A stretch of 14,852 nucleotides of DNA from Nitrosopumilus sp. BACL13 MAG-121220-bin23 (GCA_001437625.1 LIAL01000021.1:1-14852), one strand, 5' to 3'; positions 1 through 7,396 are shown, counted from the first letter of the stretch. Translations and numbers: made by a program. Notes: a model not told the origin generated them from the sequence alone.

Positions 1-1
1 T

Positions 2-9
2 GTATATAC
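2..9 (+). promoter_or_regulatory. TATA-like box for the gene at 31
   Basis: GTATATAC is centred about 26 bases before the TTG codon at 31. That is the usual distance from an archaeal TATA box to the transcription start, so the mRNA would begin at or next to the start codon and be leaderless. No Shine-Dalgarno sequence lies in between. The window edge hides any BRE or upstream element. Confidence 0.45.
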
Positions 10-30
10 TTGAATAAATCATAATTCTCA

Positions 31-231
31 TTGTCTGATTTAATCATTGAAAAATTACTTGAAAAAAGAGACTCTTATCTTACTATCATTAAACATCTAA
101 GTTTTGAATTAATGATGGATCTTACTGATATTGAAATCAAAGAAATTAAAGAAGTTGAAAAAAACACGCTTGATCAATTAAAAAGTATACAACAAGAAAT
201 TGCAGAAATTTTATCACAAAATCAATCATAA
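31..231 (+). CDS. small helical protein of unknown function (66 aa)
   Basis: I do not recognise a characterised family. The protein is short, highly charged and predicted helical, rich in Glu, Lys, Ile and Leu, with heptad-like spacing over roughly residues 3-62. This suggests a coiled coil or helical hairpin. No cysteine pairs, signal peptide or membrane segment is visible. The start is TTG at 31: an in-frame TAA lies at 22-24, so nothing longer is possible, and a TATA-like box about 26 bases upstream fits a leaderless transcript. It is followed after 41 bases by the methyltransferase-like gene on the same strand and could be co-transcribed with it. Its base composition matches the surroundings. 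Confidence 0.6.
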   Translation: MSDLIIEKLLEKRDSYLTIIKHLSFELMMDLTDIEIKEIKEVEKNTLDQLKSIQQEIAEILSQNQS

Positions 232-272
232 ATTACAATGAGTTTATCAAACCCCGATATTTTAGAAATTTA

Positions 273-1100
273 ATGTTGGATGATTTAGTTCAGAATTTAG
301 TTAAAATTAAGCAGGATTTTGCAAAAAATTATGCTGGAAGTGCACATATTCAAGAAATTATCCCTTCTCAGGCATCAAATTCTTTTCCAATTGATGAAAA
401 TCATCTAAAACAACTACATACATTTGCCGAAAAAAATCCTATCTACTTTAATTCATTTGAAGAAATTATTTCTGGGATTTCATGTATTGTCTATGAGGGC
501 GATATCAATGATTACTGGCTAAATAGTATCAAGCACGGGTCTAGTTGTCAGCCGTTTTATCCTACATGGATAATGTCTGCATATGTAATGGCATTAATTG
601 CTAAGGAATTGGGTTATTCTGAACTTGTGGATATTGGTTCTGGTGATGGGAGGATTGCATTCTGTGGAAAAATATTGGGATTTAATTCATACAGTATAGA
701 AATAGATGATGTGTTGGTGGGATTACAAGACACAATCTGTACTCAAACAAATCAAAATTTTAATCCTAAATGCGCTGATGCATTAGAGTTTGATTATTCT
801 AAATTAAATTTAAAAACACCTGTATTTTTTATTGGAGGTCTACCACAAATGGGTGGTGATCTTTTGGCAGCAAGCATCATTGAAAAAATTAATTTTATTA
901 CTAATTTAAAAACAAGTACTGGAGTAGTATTTGCAGGAACTCATACTCAAAGACAATTGTCTGGAAACTTGTCAAATGGAGGGTGGAGTGCTCTAATTGA
1001 GAAATATCAGTTGAATGTAATTGATACTGTCTCATTGCCAACTGTGTGGACTTTTGATCAATTAGTTGAAACCCCTTACATTTTTACAAAATTCCAGTAA
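273..1100 (+). CDS. class I SAM-dependent methyltransferase-like protein (275 aa)
   Basis: The core has a Rossmann methyltransferase motif I, VDIGSGDG at residues 119-126, followed about 17 residues later by an acidic strand end (IEID, 142-145) that would hold the ribose hydroxyls of SAM. A probable motif II/post-II stretch is NPKCADALEFD. The first 95 residues form an N-terminal extension with no domain I recognise, and the C-terminal part (FFIGGLPQMGGD onward) completes the alternating strand/helix pattern. The substrate cannot be read from sequence. The start is the first ATG of the frame; a TATA-like stretch around 241-249 would suit a leaderless mRNA. Its 3' end overlaps the convergent DUF35 gene by 17 bases. 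SAM binding is likely; methyl transfer is inferred. Confidence 0.75.
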   Translation: MLDDLVQNLVKIKQDFAKNYAGSAHIQEIIPSQASNSFPIDENHLKQLHTFAEKNPIYFNSFEEIISGISCIVYEGDINDYWLNSIKHGSSCQPFYPTWIMSAYVMALIAKELGYSELVDIGSGDGRIAFCGKILGFNSYSIEIDDVLVGLQDTICTQTNQNFNPKCADALEFDYSKLNLKTPVFFIGGLPQMGGDLLAASIIEKINFITNLKTSTGVVFAGTHTQRQLSGNLSNGGWSALIEKYQLNVIDTVSLPTVWTFDQLVETPYIFTKFQ

Positions 1101-1401
1101 TGTGAAAAAAATAATTACCATCAATTATTCCACATTTTAAAATTTTTACAGTTTGATTCTTTTTTGGAATGGATGTCATTTTAGCCATCAATTTCATTGA
1201 ATTAAAAAATTCAACCACACAAAAATAATTTTCATTTTGTTTAGAAAATTCGATAATTTTACCTTCAAATTCTCCTTTTTTTAATGATGTTTCTCCACTA
1301 CACTTGTCGCAAAATTCTGACGGTGGCCAAATTATTTTTTTACATACCAAACATTCAGGAATATAAAATTGACCTTTTGATAATTCTTCTTCAAAACTCA
1401 T
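1084..1401 (-). CDS. DUF35-type zinc-ribbon/OB-fold acyl-CoA-associated protein (105 aa)
   Basis: The N-terminal half carries a rubredoxin-like zinc ribbon, C17-x2-C20 and C31-x2-C34, and the rest (FEGKIIEFS...) has the beta-strand pattern of an OB fold. This order, ribbon then OB domain, is that of the DUF35 family. In archaea DUF35 proteins sit in the thiolase/HMG-CoA synthase complex, where they bridge the two enzymes and help form a shared CoA channel (established for methanogen homologues). Its ATG overlaps the thiolase stop (ATGA, 1398-1401), so it is translationally coupled and almost certainly its partner. No HMG-CoA synthase gene is next to it here. The 3' end runs 17 bases into the opposing methyltransferase-like gene. 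Confidence 0.88.
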   Translation of the reverse strand: MSFEEELSKGQFYIPECLVCKKIIWPPSEFCDKCSGETSLKKGEFEGKIIEFSKQNENYFCVVEFFNSMKLMAKMTSIPKKNQTVKILKCGIIDGNYFFHITGIL

Positions 1402-2507
1402 TTTTCCAAGACCAATACCGTTGAGGATGTTGCAGCAGCTGACATATTGTGGATTAGTCCTGTTTTTGGATTGTTTGTTTGGCGATTTCCTGCAGTTTTT
1501 TGTAACTGTTGTACAATTTCTATTGTTTGTGAAATTCCTGTTGCACCTAGTGGATGTCCCGCACCAATTAATCCTCCACGTGGATTGATCATAAAATTAT
1601 CTTCTTCATGTAATTTTTGGACCATGTTGATTCCTTCTCCTGGCTTTGTAAATCCTAGTGATTCTAATGCCATTGGCTCACAAACAGAAAACGCATCATG
1701 CACTTCTGCAACATCAATTTCTGAAATACTGTGATTTGACATTTTTAGTGCAGATTGACCTGCAATTACAGTTGATTCCATTGATGTCAATGATGTATTT
1801 TTTGTGAATCCTGCAGATGTTGTCTTTTGACCTATCCCTGTAATCCATATTGGCATATCTGTATATTTTTCAGTAATGTCTTTTGATGCTAATAAAATAG
1901 ATGCACTTCCTGTACATGGTCTTGAACAATTTAATAATCTTAGATCCTCTGTTAATTTTTTAGAATTCATAACATCTTCTACTGTGTATGTTTTTTTTGA
2001 TATGGCATTTGGGTTTTCTTGTGCTTGTTTATGATTTTTAACTGAAACTATTGCTAATTCTTTATCTGAAATTCCATATTCTTGTTTGTATGCTTTTGAA
2101 AAAATTGACGCCCAAAAAATTGGATGTTTGAATTCCCCTCTAGCATTATCCCATTCTAATATTTGACCTGGACTATCGTATCTTTCAGCACCTGTAACTA
2201 GAACCATATCTGCAAGACCTGATGCTATGTAAGAAAATGCTGAAACTATAGAATTTGTGCCTGAATTACATAAACTTTCAATAGAATGTGCTATTTTTGG
2301 CTGAATTCCAGCCATTTCAGATAATACTGCTGATAAATATTTTGAATTATTATTTGTGGAAACTAGCACTGCATCAATTTCATTTTTATTTATGTTGGGA
2401 TTTTTTTGGAACAGATCATTTGTTGATTTATGCAACATGGATTCTATCTTGTGATCTTCTTTTGTAAATGGACTTGTCCCATATGCTATGATTCCAACTT
2501 CAGACAT
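1398..2507 (-). CDS. archaeal thiolase (SCP-x/acetyl-CoA C-acyltransferase family), 369 aa
   Basis: This is a thiolase-fold enzyme for condensing or cleaving acyl-CoA. The nucleophile region is ESLCNSGTNS with Cys80; the catalytic His regions are VHDAF (His270) and GHPLGATG (His318); the protein ends with HNMSAAATSS (His353). The C-terminal Cys of bacterial biosynthetic thiolases is absent, as is usual in the archaeal/SCP-x branch; the usual HN-GG-like tail is changed to HNMSAA. Full length is normal for the family. It lies 2 bases after the luciferase-like oxidoreductase gene and overlaps the DUF35 gene by 4 bases. In ammonia-oxidising archaea thiolases are needed for acetoacetyl-CoA turnover in the 3-hydroxypropionate/4-hydroxybutyrate cycle and for mevalonate; which role this copy serves is not decided by the sequence. 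Confidence 0.92.
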   Translation of the reverse strand: MSEVGIIAYGTSPFTKEDHKIESMLHKSTNDLFQKNPNINKNEIDAVLVSTNNNSKYLSAVLSEMAGIQPKIAHSIESLCNSGTNSIVSAFSYIASGLADMVLVTGAERYDSPGQILEWDNARGEFKHPIFWASIFSKAYKQEYGISDKELAIVSVKNHKQAQENPNAISKKTYTVEDVMNSKKLTEDLRLLNCSRPCTGSASILLASKDITEKYTDMPIWITGIGQKTTSAGFTKNTSLTSMESTVIAGQSALKMSNHSISEIDVAEVHDAFSVCEPMALESLGFTKPGEGINMVQKLHEEDNFMINPRGGLIGAGHPLGATGISQTIEIVQQLQKTAGNRQTNNPKTGLIHNMSAAATSSTVLVLEK

Positions 2508-2509
2508 GA

Positions 2510-3475
2510 TTATTCACCAAAAAATGTTTTTTTTAATAATGAAAATGATTCTATTGGATCGCCTATTGGATTAAATTGAATTATTGGAAGATCAATTCCT
2601 GCATCTCTAAATTTTTGTAATTGTAATTTGGATTCATTTGGTGTTCCTGATATGCACAGTGATTTTAACATGGAATCTGTTACAAGTTCATGATTTGATT
2701 TAAATCCTGATTTTTTAAATTCTTCAAAAATATTTGTCACATCCGTTTCAAATCCATTTTTTTTTAAAAATTCCCTGTATATTTTTCCTACAGATACATA
2801 AAACGCAATTGTTTTTTTTGCTCGTTGTATTGCCTCTTCTGAATTTTCTGATACACATGTAATTATCTGACATGTCACATCAATTTTTTTCTGCAGTTGC
2901 ATTTCTGCAATTGTTTTCTTCATTTCATCTATTGGTCTTAGATAGAAAATTACTCCGTCAGCAACCTCCCAAGTCAAATTTACCATCTTTTGATTGATTG
3001 CTGCCAAGTAAATTGGAATCGATTGTCTTTTTGGCTCTATTAGCAGAGTGAAATTTTTTAGATTAAAAATTTTCCCTGAATAATTAATTTGTTTTTTTGT
3101 TAGGGCTAATCTAATAATTTCCACATACTCCCTCATTCTTTGAACTGGATTTTCAAATGACACTCCATGAAAATCTTCAACTATCGGTATGCTGCTAGTT
3201 CCTAACCCTAGAATTAACCGTCCGTCCGATAGGAAATCTATAGTTGCAGCCCCCATTGAAATCATTGATGGGCTTCTTGAATAGATATTGATAATTGATG
3301 AGCCTATTTTTTGACTTTTAGTGTTGTTTGCTACGGCTCCCAACATTGAAAAATTCTCCATCCCCCATGTTTCAGGAATCCACACTGAATCAATTTTTGT
3401 TTCAGATAACATTTCTGTACATTGGAGAACCTGTTTCACTGAAAGTAATGAGCCTAAACTACATGCAATACGCAT
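2510..3475 (-). CDS. LLM-class flavin/F420-dependent oxidoreductase (321 aa)
   Basis: This belongs to the bacterial-luciferase-like TIM-barrel superfamily, which includes F420-dependent methylene-tetrahydromethanopterin reductase and many F420 or FMN monooxygenases. Visible marks are DSVWIPETWG (29-38), the family signature LSDGRLILGLGTS (82-94), the helix VQRMREYVEIIR (111-122), and PIYLAAINQKM with ADGVIF in the middle. Length is typical. Because Thaumarchaeota make F420, an F420 cofactor is plausible, but the sequence does not separate F420 from FMN. It is the first gene of an operon with thiolase (2-base gap) and DUF35, so its substrate may be an acyl-CoA or an oxidised fatty or isoprenoid intermediate; that is inference. 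Automatic tools may call it Mer, but true methanogenesis function is unlikely in this lineage. Confidence 0.85.
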   Translation of the reverse strand: MRIACSLGSLLSVKQVLQCTEMLSETKIDSVWIPETWGMENFSMLGAVANNTKSQKIGSSIINIYSRSPSMISMGAATIDFLSDGRLILGLGTSSIPIVEDFHGVSFENPVQRMREYVEIIRLALTKKQINYSGKIFNLKNFTLLIEPKRQSIPIYLAAINQKMVNLTWEVADGVIFYLRPIDEMKKTIAEMQLQKKIDVTCQIITCVSENSEEAIQRAKKTIAFYVSVGKIYREFLKKNGFETDVTNIFEEFKKSGFKSNHELVTDSMLKSLCISGTPNESKLQLQKFRDAGIDLPIIQFNPIGDPIESFSLLKKTFFGE

Positions 3476-3531
3476 GAAAATTGTATGATTAATGGATATT
3501 CTAGTGTATCTGTTTTAGCAATGGGTTAATT

Positions 3532-3723
3532 TTGATTGAGGCAGATCATTATGACATAATTTATGAATTAACAATATTGACAGAACAAAGTATTATTCAA
3601 AAACCAGCAAAAAATAGCATATTTTGGCACAATGCAACAAAATATGCTTCTACTAGTAGTGATGAATCATTTGTTGAGGAAGTGGCATACATGATGGTTA
3701 CATTACACCGAACAGGCGCATAA
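3532..3723 (+). CDS. small protein of unknown function (63 aa)
   Basis: I do not recognise a family. The protein is acidic at both ends, has no cysteines and no clear membrane segment, and contains an aromatic/His-rich middle (SIFWHNATKY). The frame opens after a TAG at 3502-3504 and TTG at 3532 is the only standard start before the conserved-looking body. No Shine-Dalgarno is visible, so leaderless expression is possible. It is divergent from the oxidoreductase gene, with 56 bases between the two starts, and its stop is 10 bases from the end of the convergent nucleotidyltransferase gene. The compact packing supports a real gene, but the protein alone would not prove it. Confidence 0.5.
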   Translation: MIEADHYDIIYELTILTEQSIIQKPAKNSIFWHNATKYASTSSDESFVEEVAYMMVTLHRTGA

Positions 3724-3733
3724 CATCCAAATC

Positions 3734-4402
3734 TTATTTTATTATTTTCTCTATTACTAGTGAACACTCTTCAATATCTTTGTAGGAATCTATTGAATGC
3801 CATTTTGTATTTCTAAATTTTACTGTGGATATTTTTTCTTTTTTTGCATAATCTGGAAATAATGTTTTTTCAATATCCCCTACATCTGGCAATTCTTTTA
3901 GGATTTCTCTTTTAAGATGATAAATTCCTGCATTCATCCATACATCTTCTATCTCTTTTTTTTCATCAAATTTTATTACTTTATTTTCGTCTGTTTGTAA
4001 AATTCCAAATTGTGTTCGTAATTGAATTGAGGCTATTGAATTTTCTTTTTCTAATAATTTTTTTAAATCTATATTTGTTATTATATCTCCATTAATTACG
4101 ATAAATGAATTATCTTTTATTTTTTTACCTGCTTTTTTGATAGCGCCACCTGTTCCAAGAGGTTTACTTTCTACTGAAAAAGTTATTTTAATCCCTAATT
4201 TTTTATTTTCTAAATAATTTTCAATCATTTTTGCTTTATACCCTGAGCAGATTATTACTTCTGAAACACCATATTTTTTTAAATATTTTATTTGCCATTC
4301 AATTATTGGAATATTCTTAATTGAAATTAGTGGTTTTGGAACATAATCTGTAATTGGTCTTAATCTTTTACCTCTACCTCCTGCTAAAATAATTGCTTTC
4401 AA
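3734..4402 (-). CDS. sugar-phosphate nucleotidyltransferase (222 aa)
   Basis: This NTP_transferase-fold enzyme couples a sugar 1-phosphate to an NTP to make an NDP-sugar. Motifs are the nucleotide loop LAGGRGKRLRP (6-16), the conserved Lys23 in PKPL, E78 and the PLGTGGA loop (81-87), the metal Asp106 in NGD, NAG (157-159) and the second metal Asp205 in WHSIDSYKD. The protein is only the catalytic domain; the left-handed beta-helix found in longer GlmU or GDP-mannose enzymes is missing. Likely identities are glucose/mannose-1-phosphate or MurU-like transferase; the sugar and base cannot be chosen. The start is TTG at 4400-4402, forced by an in-frame TAA directly upstream. It is the last gene of the purK-led minus-strand group, 38 bases after the 80-aa gene. 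Confidence 0.88.
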   Translation of the reverse strand: MKAIILAGGRGKRLRPITDYVPKPLISIKNIPIIEWQIKYLKKYGVSEVIICSGYKAKMIENYLENKKLGIKITFSVESKPLGTGGAIKKAGKKIKDNSFIVINGDIITNIDLKKLLEKENSIASIQLRTQFGILQTDENKVIKFDEKKEIEDVWMNAGIYHLKREILKELPDVGDIEKTLFPDYAKKEKISTVKFRNTKWHSIDSYKDIEECSLVIEKIIK

Positions 4403-4440
4403 TTACTAGTTCCACATTTATCGACTATATCAAAATTTTC

Positions 4441-4683
4441 TCATTTTTTCTTTGTTTCAGTAGTTTCTGTGTTAGTAACAATTTCTTCCATTTTCTTTGC
4501 AAATTCATTATAGATTGTTTCTAGTTCATCTAATGGCATTTCAACCCCTAGCAACTTTATTGTTTTATTCCATGATTCAATATACTTTTCATCCTCCATA
4601 CCCTTTCCCAAAGTCTCTGCAAGTGAATTAACTCCTTCAGTTTTACCTAATGCGTAAATTGCAACTTCTCTAGCAGTTAACAT
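4441..4683 (-). CDS. conserved-looking helical protein of unknown function (80 aa)
   Basis: I do not recognise it. It is predicted all-helical, beginning MLTAREVAIYALGKTEGV, with a low-complexity charged tail of Thr, Glu and Lys over the last 15 residues. There are no cysteines or membrane segments. Its ATG lies inside the end of the upstream 48-aa zinc-ribbon gene (overlap 4670-4683, 14 bases, different frame), which argues for coupled translation. The nucleotidyltransferase follows after 38 bases. Function unknown; context gives only membership of an operon with purine and sugar-nucleotide genes. Confidence 0.65.
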   Translation of the reverse strand: MLTAREVAIYALGKTEGVNSLAETLGKGMEDEKYIESWNKTIKLLGVEMPLDELETIYNEFAKKMEEIVTNTETTETKKK

Positions 4684-4816
4684 CTTCGTTAGAATTATTC
4701 TCTGTTATGTAATAGTGTAGTTCTGTATAACATTCTACACAATAATCTTCAAATTTTGTATGATCACAATCATATACTTTTTTTACATCATTACTGCATT
4801 TTACACAAACTGGCAT
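4670..4816 (-). CDS. zinc-ribbon microprotein (48 aa)
   Basis: Reading the minus strand from ATG at 4814-4816 gives MPVCVKCSND, then a Cys17-Asp-His19 stretch, then YCVECY, ending at TAG 4670-4672. Two CxxC knuckles (C4/C7 and C26/C29), with Cys17/His19 between them, suggest one zinc site or a treble-clef-like fold. It has the clearest ribosome site in this part of the window: AGGAGG at 4826-4831, 9 bases before the ATG and overlapping the stop codon of the membrane-protein gene. It overlaps the next gene by 14 bases. It is too short for a normal gene caller. A regulatory or nucleic-acid-binding role is only a guess. Confidence 0.8.
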   Translation of the reverse strand: MPVCVKCSNDVKKVYDCDHTKFEDYCVECYTELHYYITENNSNEDVNC

Positions 4817-4825
4817 GAGAATAAT

Positions 4826-4831
4826 CCTCCT
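4826..4831 (-). promoter_or_regulatory. strong Shine-Dalgarno of the 48-aa zinc-ribbon gene
   Basis: AGGAGG on the minus strand, 9 bases before the ATG at 4816, sits across the TAG stop of the upstream membrane-protein gene. A full-length Shine-Dalgarno inside an operon, in a genome where many first genes look leaderless, is good evidence that the microprotein is translated. Confidence 0.75.
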
Positions 4832-5213
4832 AGGCTTTTACTATTTTAATTGCACCTAATACAATTTGAATTATTGCTGGTGCAAATAACATTATAGGAT
4901 TTCTTTCCACACCTTCTGGTGCGGGAGTTCCTATCATTGCTAAGCCGCCCATTAAAATTAAAATCCCTGAAATTATTATTAACCCTCCCAACTTTTTTGA
5001 TTTTTCCTTAAGTGTAATGAAAAATGATATGATTGGTAAAATTATTGCCGGAGTTCCAAGTCCAATTCCTCTTTGCATATCATTTAATGGTAAAAATCCC
5101 TCATCATCTGCACTACTCATTGTAACTGCAACATCTGCACCGTATAGTGATAATAGTATAATTGAAATTGCTGTTAATACCATTGCTGCCTTTATTGCCA
5201 TGATAGAATTCAC
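4830..5213 (-). CDS. four-helix membrane protein of unknown function (127 aa)
   Basis: Four hydrophobic segments are visible: about residues 7-24, 50-67, 75-94 and 107-123. The loop between the first two is acidic (SSADDEGF) and may face outside, and a basic cluster KEKSKKLG follows segment 2, consistent with a cytoplasmic loop. A small-residue run GIGLGTPA leads into segment 2. I know no characterised family. Two starts compete: GTG at 5211-5213 (127 aa) and ATG at 5199-5201 (123 aa, beginning MAIKAAMV); both follow an in-frame TGA at 5217-5219. It follows purK by 21 bases and its stop carries the ribosome site of the zinc-ribbon gene, so it is an internal operon gene. Confidence 0.75.
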   Translation of the reverse strand: MNSIMAIKAAMVLTAISIILLSLYGADVAVTMSSADDEGFLPLNDMQRGIGLGTPAIILPIISFFITLKEKSKKLGGLIIISGILILMGGLAMIGTPAPEGVERNPIMLFAPAIIQIVLGAIKIVKA

Positions 5214-5234
5214 TGCTCACAACATAAAAACCAA

Positions 5235-6377
5235 TCAGATGGATTTTATTTCTACTTTATCTTTGATGTGTGATAATTCATTTAACAATTCATCAATTGT
5301 TTGATTATCTGTTCCAACTATGTTCAAATGACCTAATTTTCTTAATGGTTTTGAAATTTTCTTTTCATACATTTTTAAAAATATGTTTTTTTCTGTAAAA
5401 TCTATTTTTTTATACTCGCCTTCAAAATCTGAATTTCCCAAAATATTGTACATTACAGTATTGTGAATTAATTCTGTATTCTCTAATTCTAAGCCTAAAA
5501 TTGCTCGTAAATGTTGTTCAAATTGAGATGTTTTCCCTGATTGCAAAGTATGGTGACCTGAATTATGTACTCTTGGAGCAATTTCATTAATTAGAATATG
5601 ACCTTCTTTTGTTACAAACATTTCAATTCCAAAAATCCCCGCACCCTTTAGAACTGACATTGTTTTTTCTGCAATTTGATCTGCTTCGTCTATGATTTGT
5701 TTTGAGACTCGTGCAGGAGCTATTGTTTGACGTAAAATATTTTTTTCATGTATGTTTTCAACAAGTGGATATGACTTAATTTGCCCCATTGTATTTCTTG
5801 CAGATATAACTGAGACCTCCATTTCAAACGGAATAAATTTTTCCAATAATAATGGATTTCCTTTAAAATAATCAAATGCTTTTTGGATATCTTTTTCAGA
5901 ATCAATTTTATAATTTCCTTTTCCATCATATGCATCCCTTCGTGCTTTTAAGAGTGCAGGAAAACCAAATTTTTCTAATCCAATTTTTAAATCATTTAAA
6001 TCATTAATTTTAATAAATTCTGGAACTGGAATGTTATTATCTGATAAGAATTGTTTTTGTAATAATTTATCTTGAATTATTTTTAATGTTTCAGGGGATG
6101 GACTTACTTGTGAATTACTTTCAACGGATTTTAAGACATCACTATCGCCAGATTCAATTTCATATGTGATTATGTCTGCTTTTTTTGATAATTCTATAAT
6201 TGCGTCTCTATCTTTAAAATCTGCAATTATCTGTTCTGCTCCAACTAGTGATGCTGAACAATTTTGATTTGGGTCCAAAACTATTACTTTAGAAATATGT
6301 TCAGGCATTGTTTTAGCTGCCTCTGTTAACATCATTCCAAGTTGACCGCCCCCTATAATTCCCAAAATTATTGTCAA
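5235..6377 (-). CDS. purK: N5-carboxyaminoimidazole ribonucleotide synthase PurK (380 aa)
   Basis: This ATP-grasp enzyme joins bicarbonate to aminoimidazole ribonucleotide using ATP, giving N5-CAIR in de novo purine synthesis. The N-terminal loop GGGQLG (9-14) is the PurK hallmark; KARRDAYDGKG (144-154) is the ATP-grasp glycine loop; NEIAPRVHNSGHHT (264-277) is the metal/substrate signature. Length is normal. The start is TTG at 6375-6377: an in-frame TGA at 6387-6389 leaves no ATG, and a minus-strand AT-rich box about 30 bases upstream would suit a leaderless mRNA. It heads the minus-strand group with the membrane protein 21 bases behind. Its partner purE is 440 bases away on the opposite strand, separated by two small genes. 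Confidence 0.96.
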   Translation of the reverse strand: MTIILGIIGGGQLGMMLTEAAKTMPEHISKVIVLDPNQNCSASLVGAEQIIADFKDRDAIIELSKKADIITYEIESGDSDVLKSVESNSQVSPSPETLKIIQDKLLQKQFLSDNNIPVPEFIKINDLNDLKIGLEKFGFPALLKARRDAYDGKGNYKIDSEKDIQKAFDYFKGNPLLLEKFIPFEMEVSVISARNTMGQIKSYPLVENIHEKNILRQTIAPARVSKQIIDEADQIAEKTMSVLKGAGIFGIEMFVTKEGHILINEIAPRVHNSGHHTLQSGKTSQFEQHLRAILGLELENTELIHNTVMYNILGNSDFEGEYKKIDFTEKNIFLKMYEKKISKPLRKLGHLNIVGTDNQTIDELLNELSHIKDKVEIKSI

Positions 6378-6419
6378 TAGATGAATTCATTAAAAAGCAC
6401 TAAAAATATCTAATGTAAA

Positions 6420-6515
6420 ATGTCTAAAATTATTAAAATTCTTTTAGGATCTGTAATATTAGGTACGGTGTTTCTTATTCAATTATTAGTTTTAGGAATT
6501 GAATTTAATTTTTAA
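6420..6515 (+). CDS. single-span membrane microprotein (31 aa)
   Basis: ATG at 6420 opens MSKIIKILLGSVILGTVFL and continues hydrophobic to the end IEFNF, stop TAA 6513-6515. Basic residues at positions 3 and 6 followed by about 20 hydrophobic residues predict one transmembrane helix with the N terminus inside. It is divergent from purK (42 bases between starts) and its stop is 6 bases from the end of the convergent zinc-ribbon gene, filling what would be an unexplained gap. No strong ribosome site is present. Hydrophobic frames arise easily in AT-rich DNA, so confidence is moderate. Confidence 0.5.
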   Translation: MSKIIKILLGSVILGTVFLIQLLVLGIEFNF

Positions 6516-6521
6516 TTTTTT

Positions 6522-6749
6522 CTAGTATCGAAATGAATCTTTAGTGCCTTCAGTAGGTGGAATTGATTTAACCCATTTTTTATAATCCTCTTGCGATGAA
6601 TTGTATTCCCCCTCTTTTGCTTCTCGTACTATGAAATCTTCTAAATCTACAAAATTTTTACAATTTTCACATAACCATAACGTCCTATTCTCAGGCATTA
6701 CTGCTTTAGGTAATCTCCTACCTGAACATTGCTTGCAAAAAAGTGGCAT
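6522..6749 (-). CDS. zinc-ribbon protein of unknown function (75 aa)
   Basis: Two CxxC knuckles, C5-x2-C8 and C27-x2-C30 (FCKQC and LCENC), separated by 18 residues, form a classical zinc ribbon in the first 35 residues. The C-terminal 40 residues are charged and contain YKKWVKSIPPTEGT. It may bind RNA, DNA or a protein partner; nothing fixes which. ATG at 6747-6749 is the first in frame. It sits between the purK and purE promoters, divergent from purE with 71 bases between the starts, and so could share a bidirectional promoter with purE. Confidence 0.78.
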   Translation of the reverse strand: MPLFCKQCSGRRLPKAVMPENRTLWLCENCKNFVDLEDFIVREAKEGEYNSSQEDYKKWVKSIPPTEGTKDSFRY

Positions 6750-6820
6750 AACTTTGCATAATTTTCATATTATTTAGTTAAATCGAAATTGTTAATTATT
6801 CTCAATCTTTTTCTATTGTA

Positions 6821-7396
6821 TTGATATATTCAAAAAAACCACTAGTTGGGATTATTATGGGATCTAGTTCAGATAGTAGAATTATGCAGGGTGCATCTGA
6901 AATTTTAGATCAATTTAATATTAAACACGAGGATCAAATAGTCTCTGCACATCGAACACCTGCCAGATTATCTGAATATGCCAAACATGCTGAAAAGATG
7001 GGATTTAAAGTAATTATTGCAGGTGCTGGCGGTGCGGCACATTTACCTGGCATGATAGCTTCACATACAATTATTCCAGTTATCGGAGTGCCAATTTTAG
7101 TATACAATGATAAGAATGCAAAAAAATCTGACACTTCAAAATTCTCTGCATTTGGCGGATTAGATTCATTGTTATCTATAACTGAAATGCCTTCTGGGTC
7201 TCCTGTTGTTTCAGTTGGAATTAACAAATCAGCAAACGCAGCAATATACACCATGAAAATACTTGCAAACGAATTTCCAGATTTACAAAAAAAATTAAAA
7301 ATGCATAAATCTGATCAACATGATTCTGTCATAAAAGAATCTGATGAATTGAAAAAACAAGGTCTTTCAAAATTTGCTAAAAATAAATTCAAATAA
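6821..7396 (+). CDS. purE: N5-carboxyaminoimidazole ribonucleotide mutase PurE, class I (191 aa)
   Basis: PurE moves the carboxyl group of N5-CAIR to carbon 4, giving CAIR. The motif MGSSSDS (13-19) binds phosphate, SAHRTP (42-47) contains the catalytic His44, and AGAGGAAHLPGM forms the substrate loop. The presence of purK in the window means this is the class I mutase rather than the AIR carboxylase form. The last 25 residues form a charged helical tail. The start is TTG at 6821, leaving nine residues before the first beta strand; the internal ATG at 6857 would cut into the active-site loop. The stop codon is directly followed by the stop of ilvA on the other strand. Confidence 0.96.
   Translation: MIYSKKPLVGIIMGSSSDSRIMQGASEILDQFNIKHEDQIVSAHRTPARLSEYAKHAEKMGFKVIIAGAGGAAHLPGMIASHTIIPVIGVPILVYNDKNAKKSDTSKFSAFGGLDSLLSITEMPSGSPVVSVGINKSANAAIYTMKILANEFPDLQKKLKMHKSDQHDSVIKESDELKKQGLSKFAKNKFK

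Noticed and set aside
1447..1734. 95-codon plus-strand ORF
   Set aside because: It lies wholly inside the thiolase gene, whose active-site motifs are intact on the other strand; composition (many Cys, Pro, Ser) is that of an antisense shadow.
3485..3529. 14-codon frame with ATG just before the 3532 gene
   Set aside because: Too short and without a ribosome site; could be a leader peptide, but nothing supports it.
5017..5304. 95-codon plus-strand ORF
   Set aside because: Antisense to the membrane-protein gene and the end of purK, both better supported.
5720..5935. 71-codon minus-strand ORF
   Set aside because: Overlaps purK in another frame of the same strand.
6934..7254. 106-codon minus-strand ORF
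   Set aside because: Antisense to purE, whose motifs are complete.
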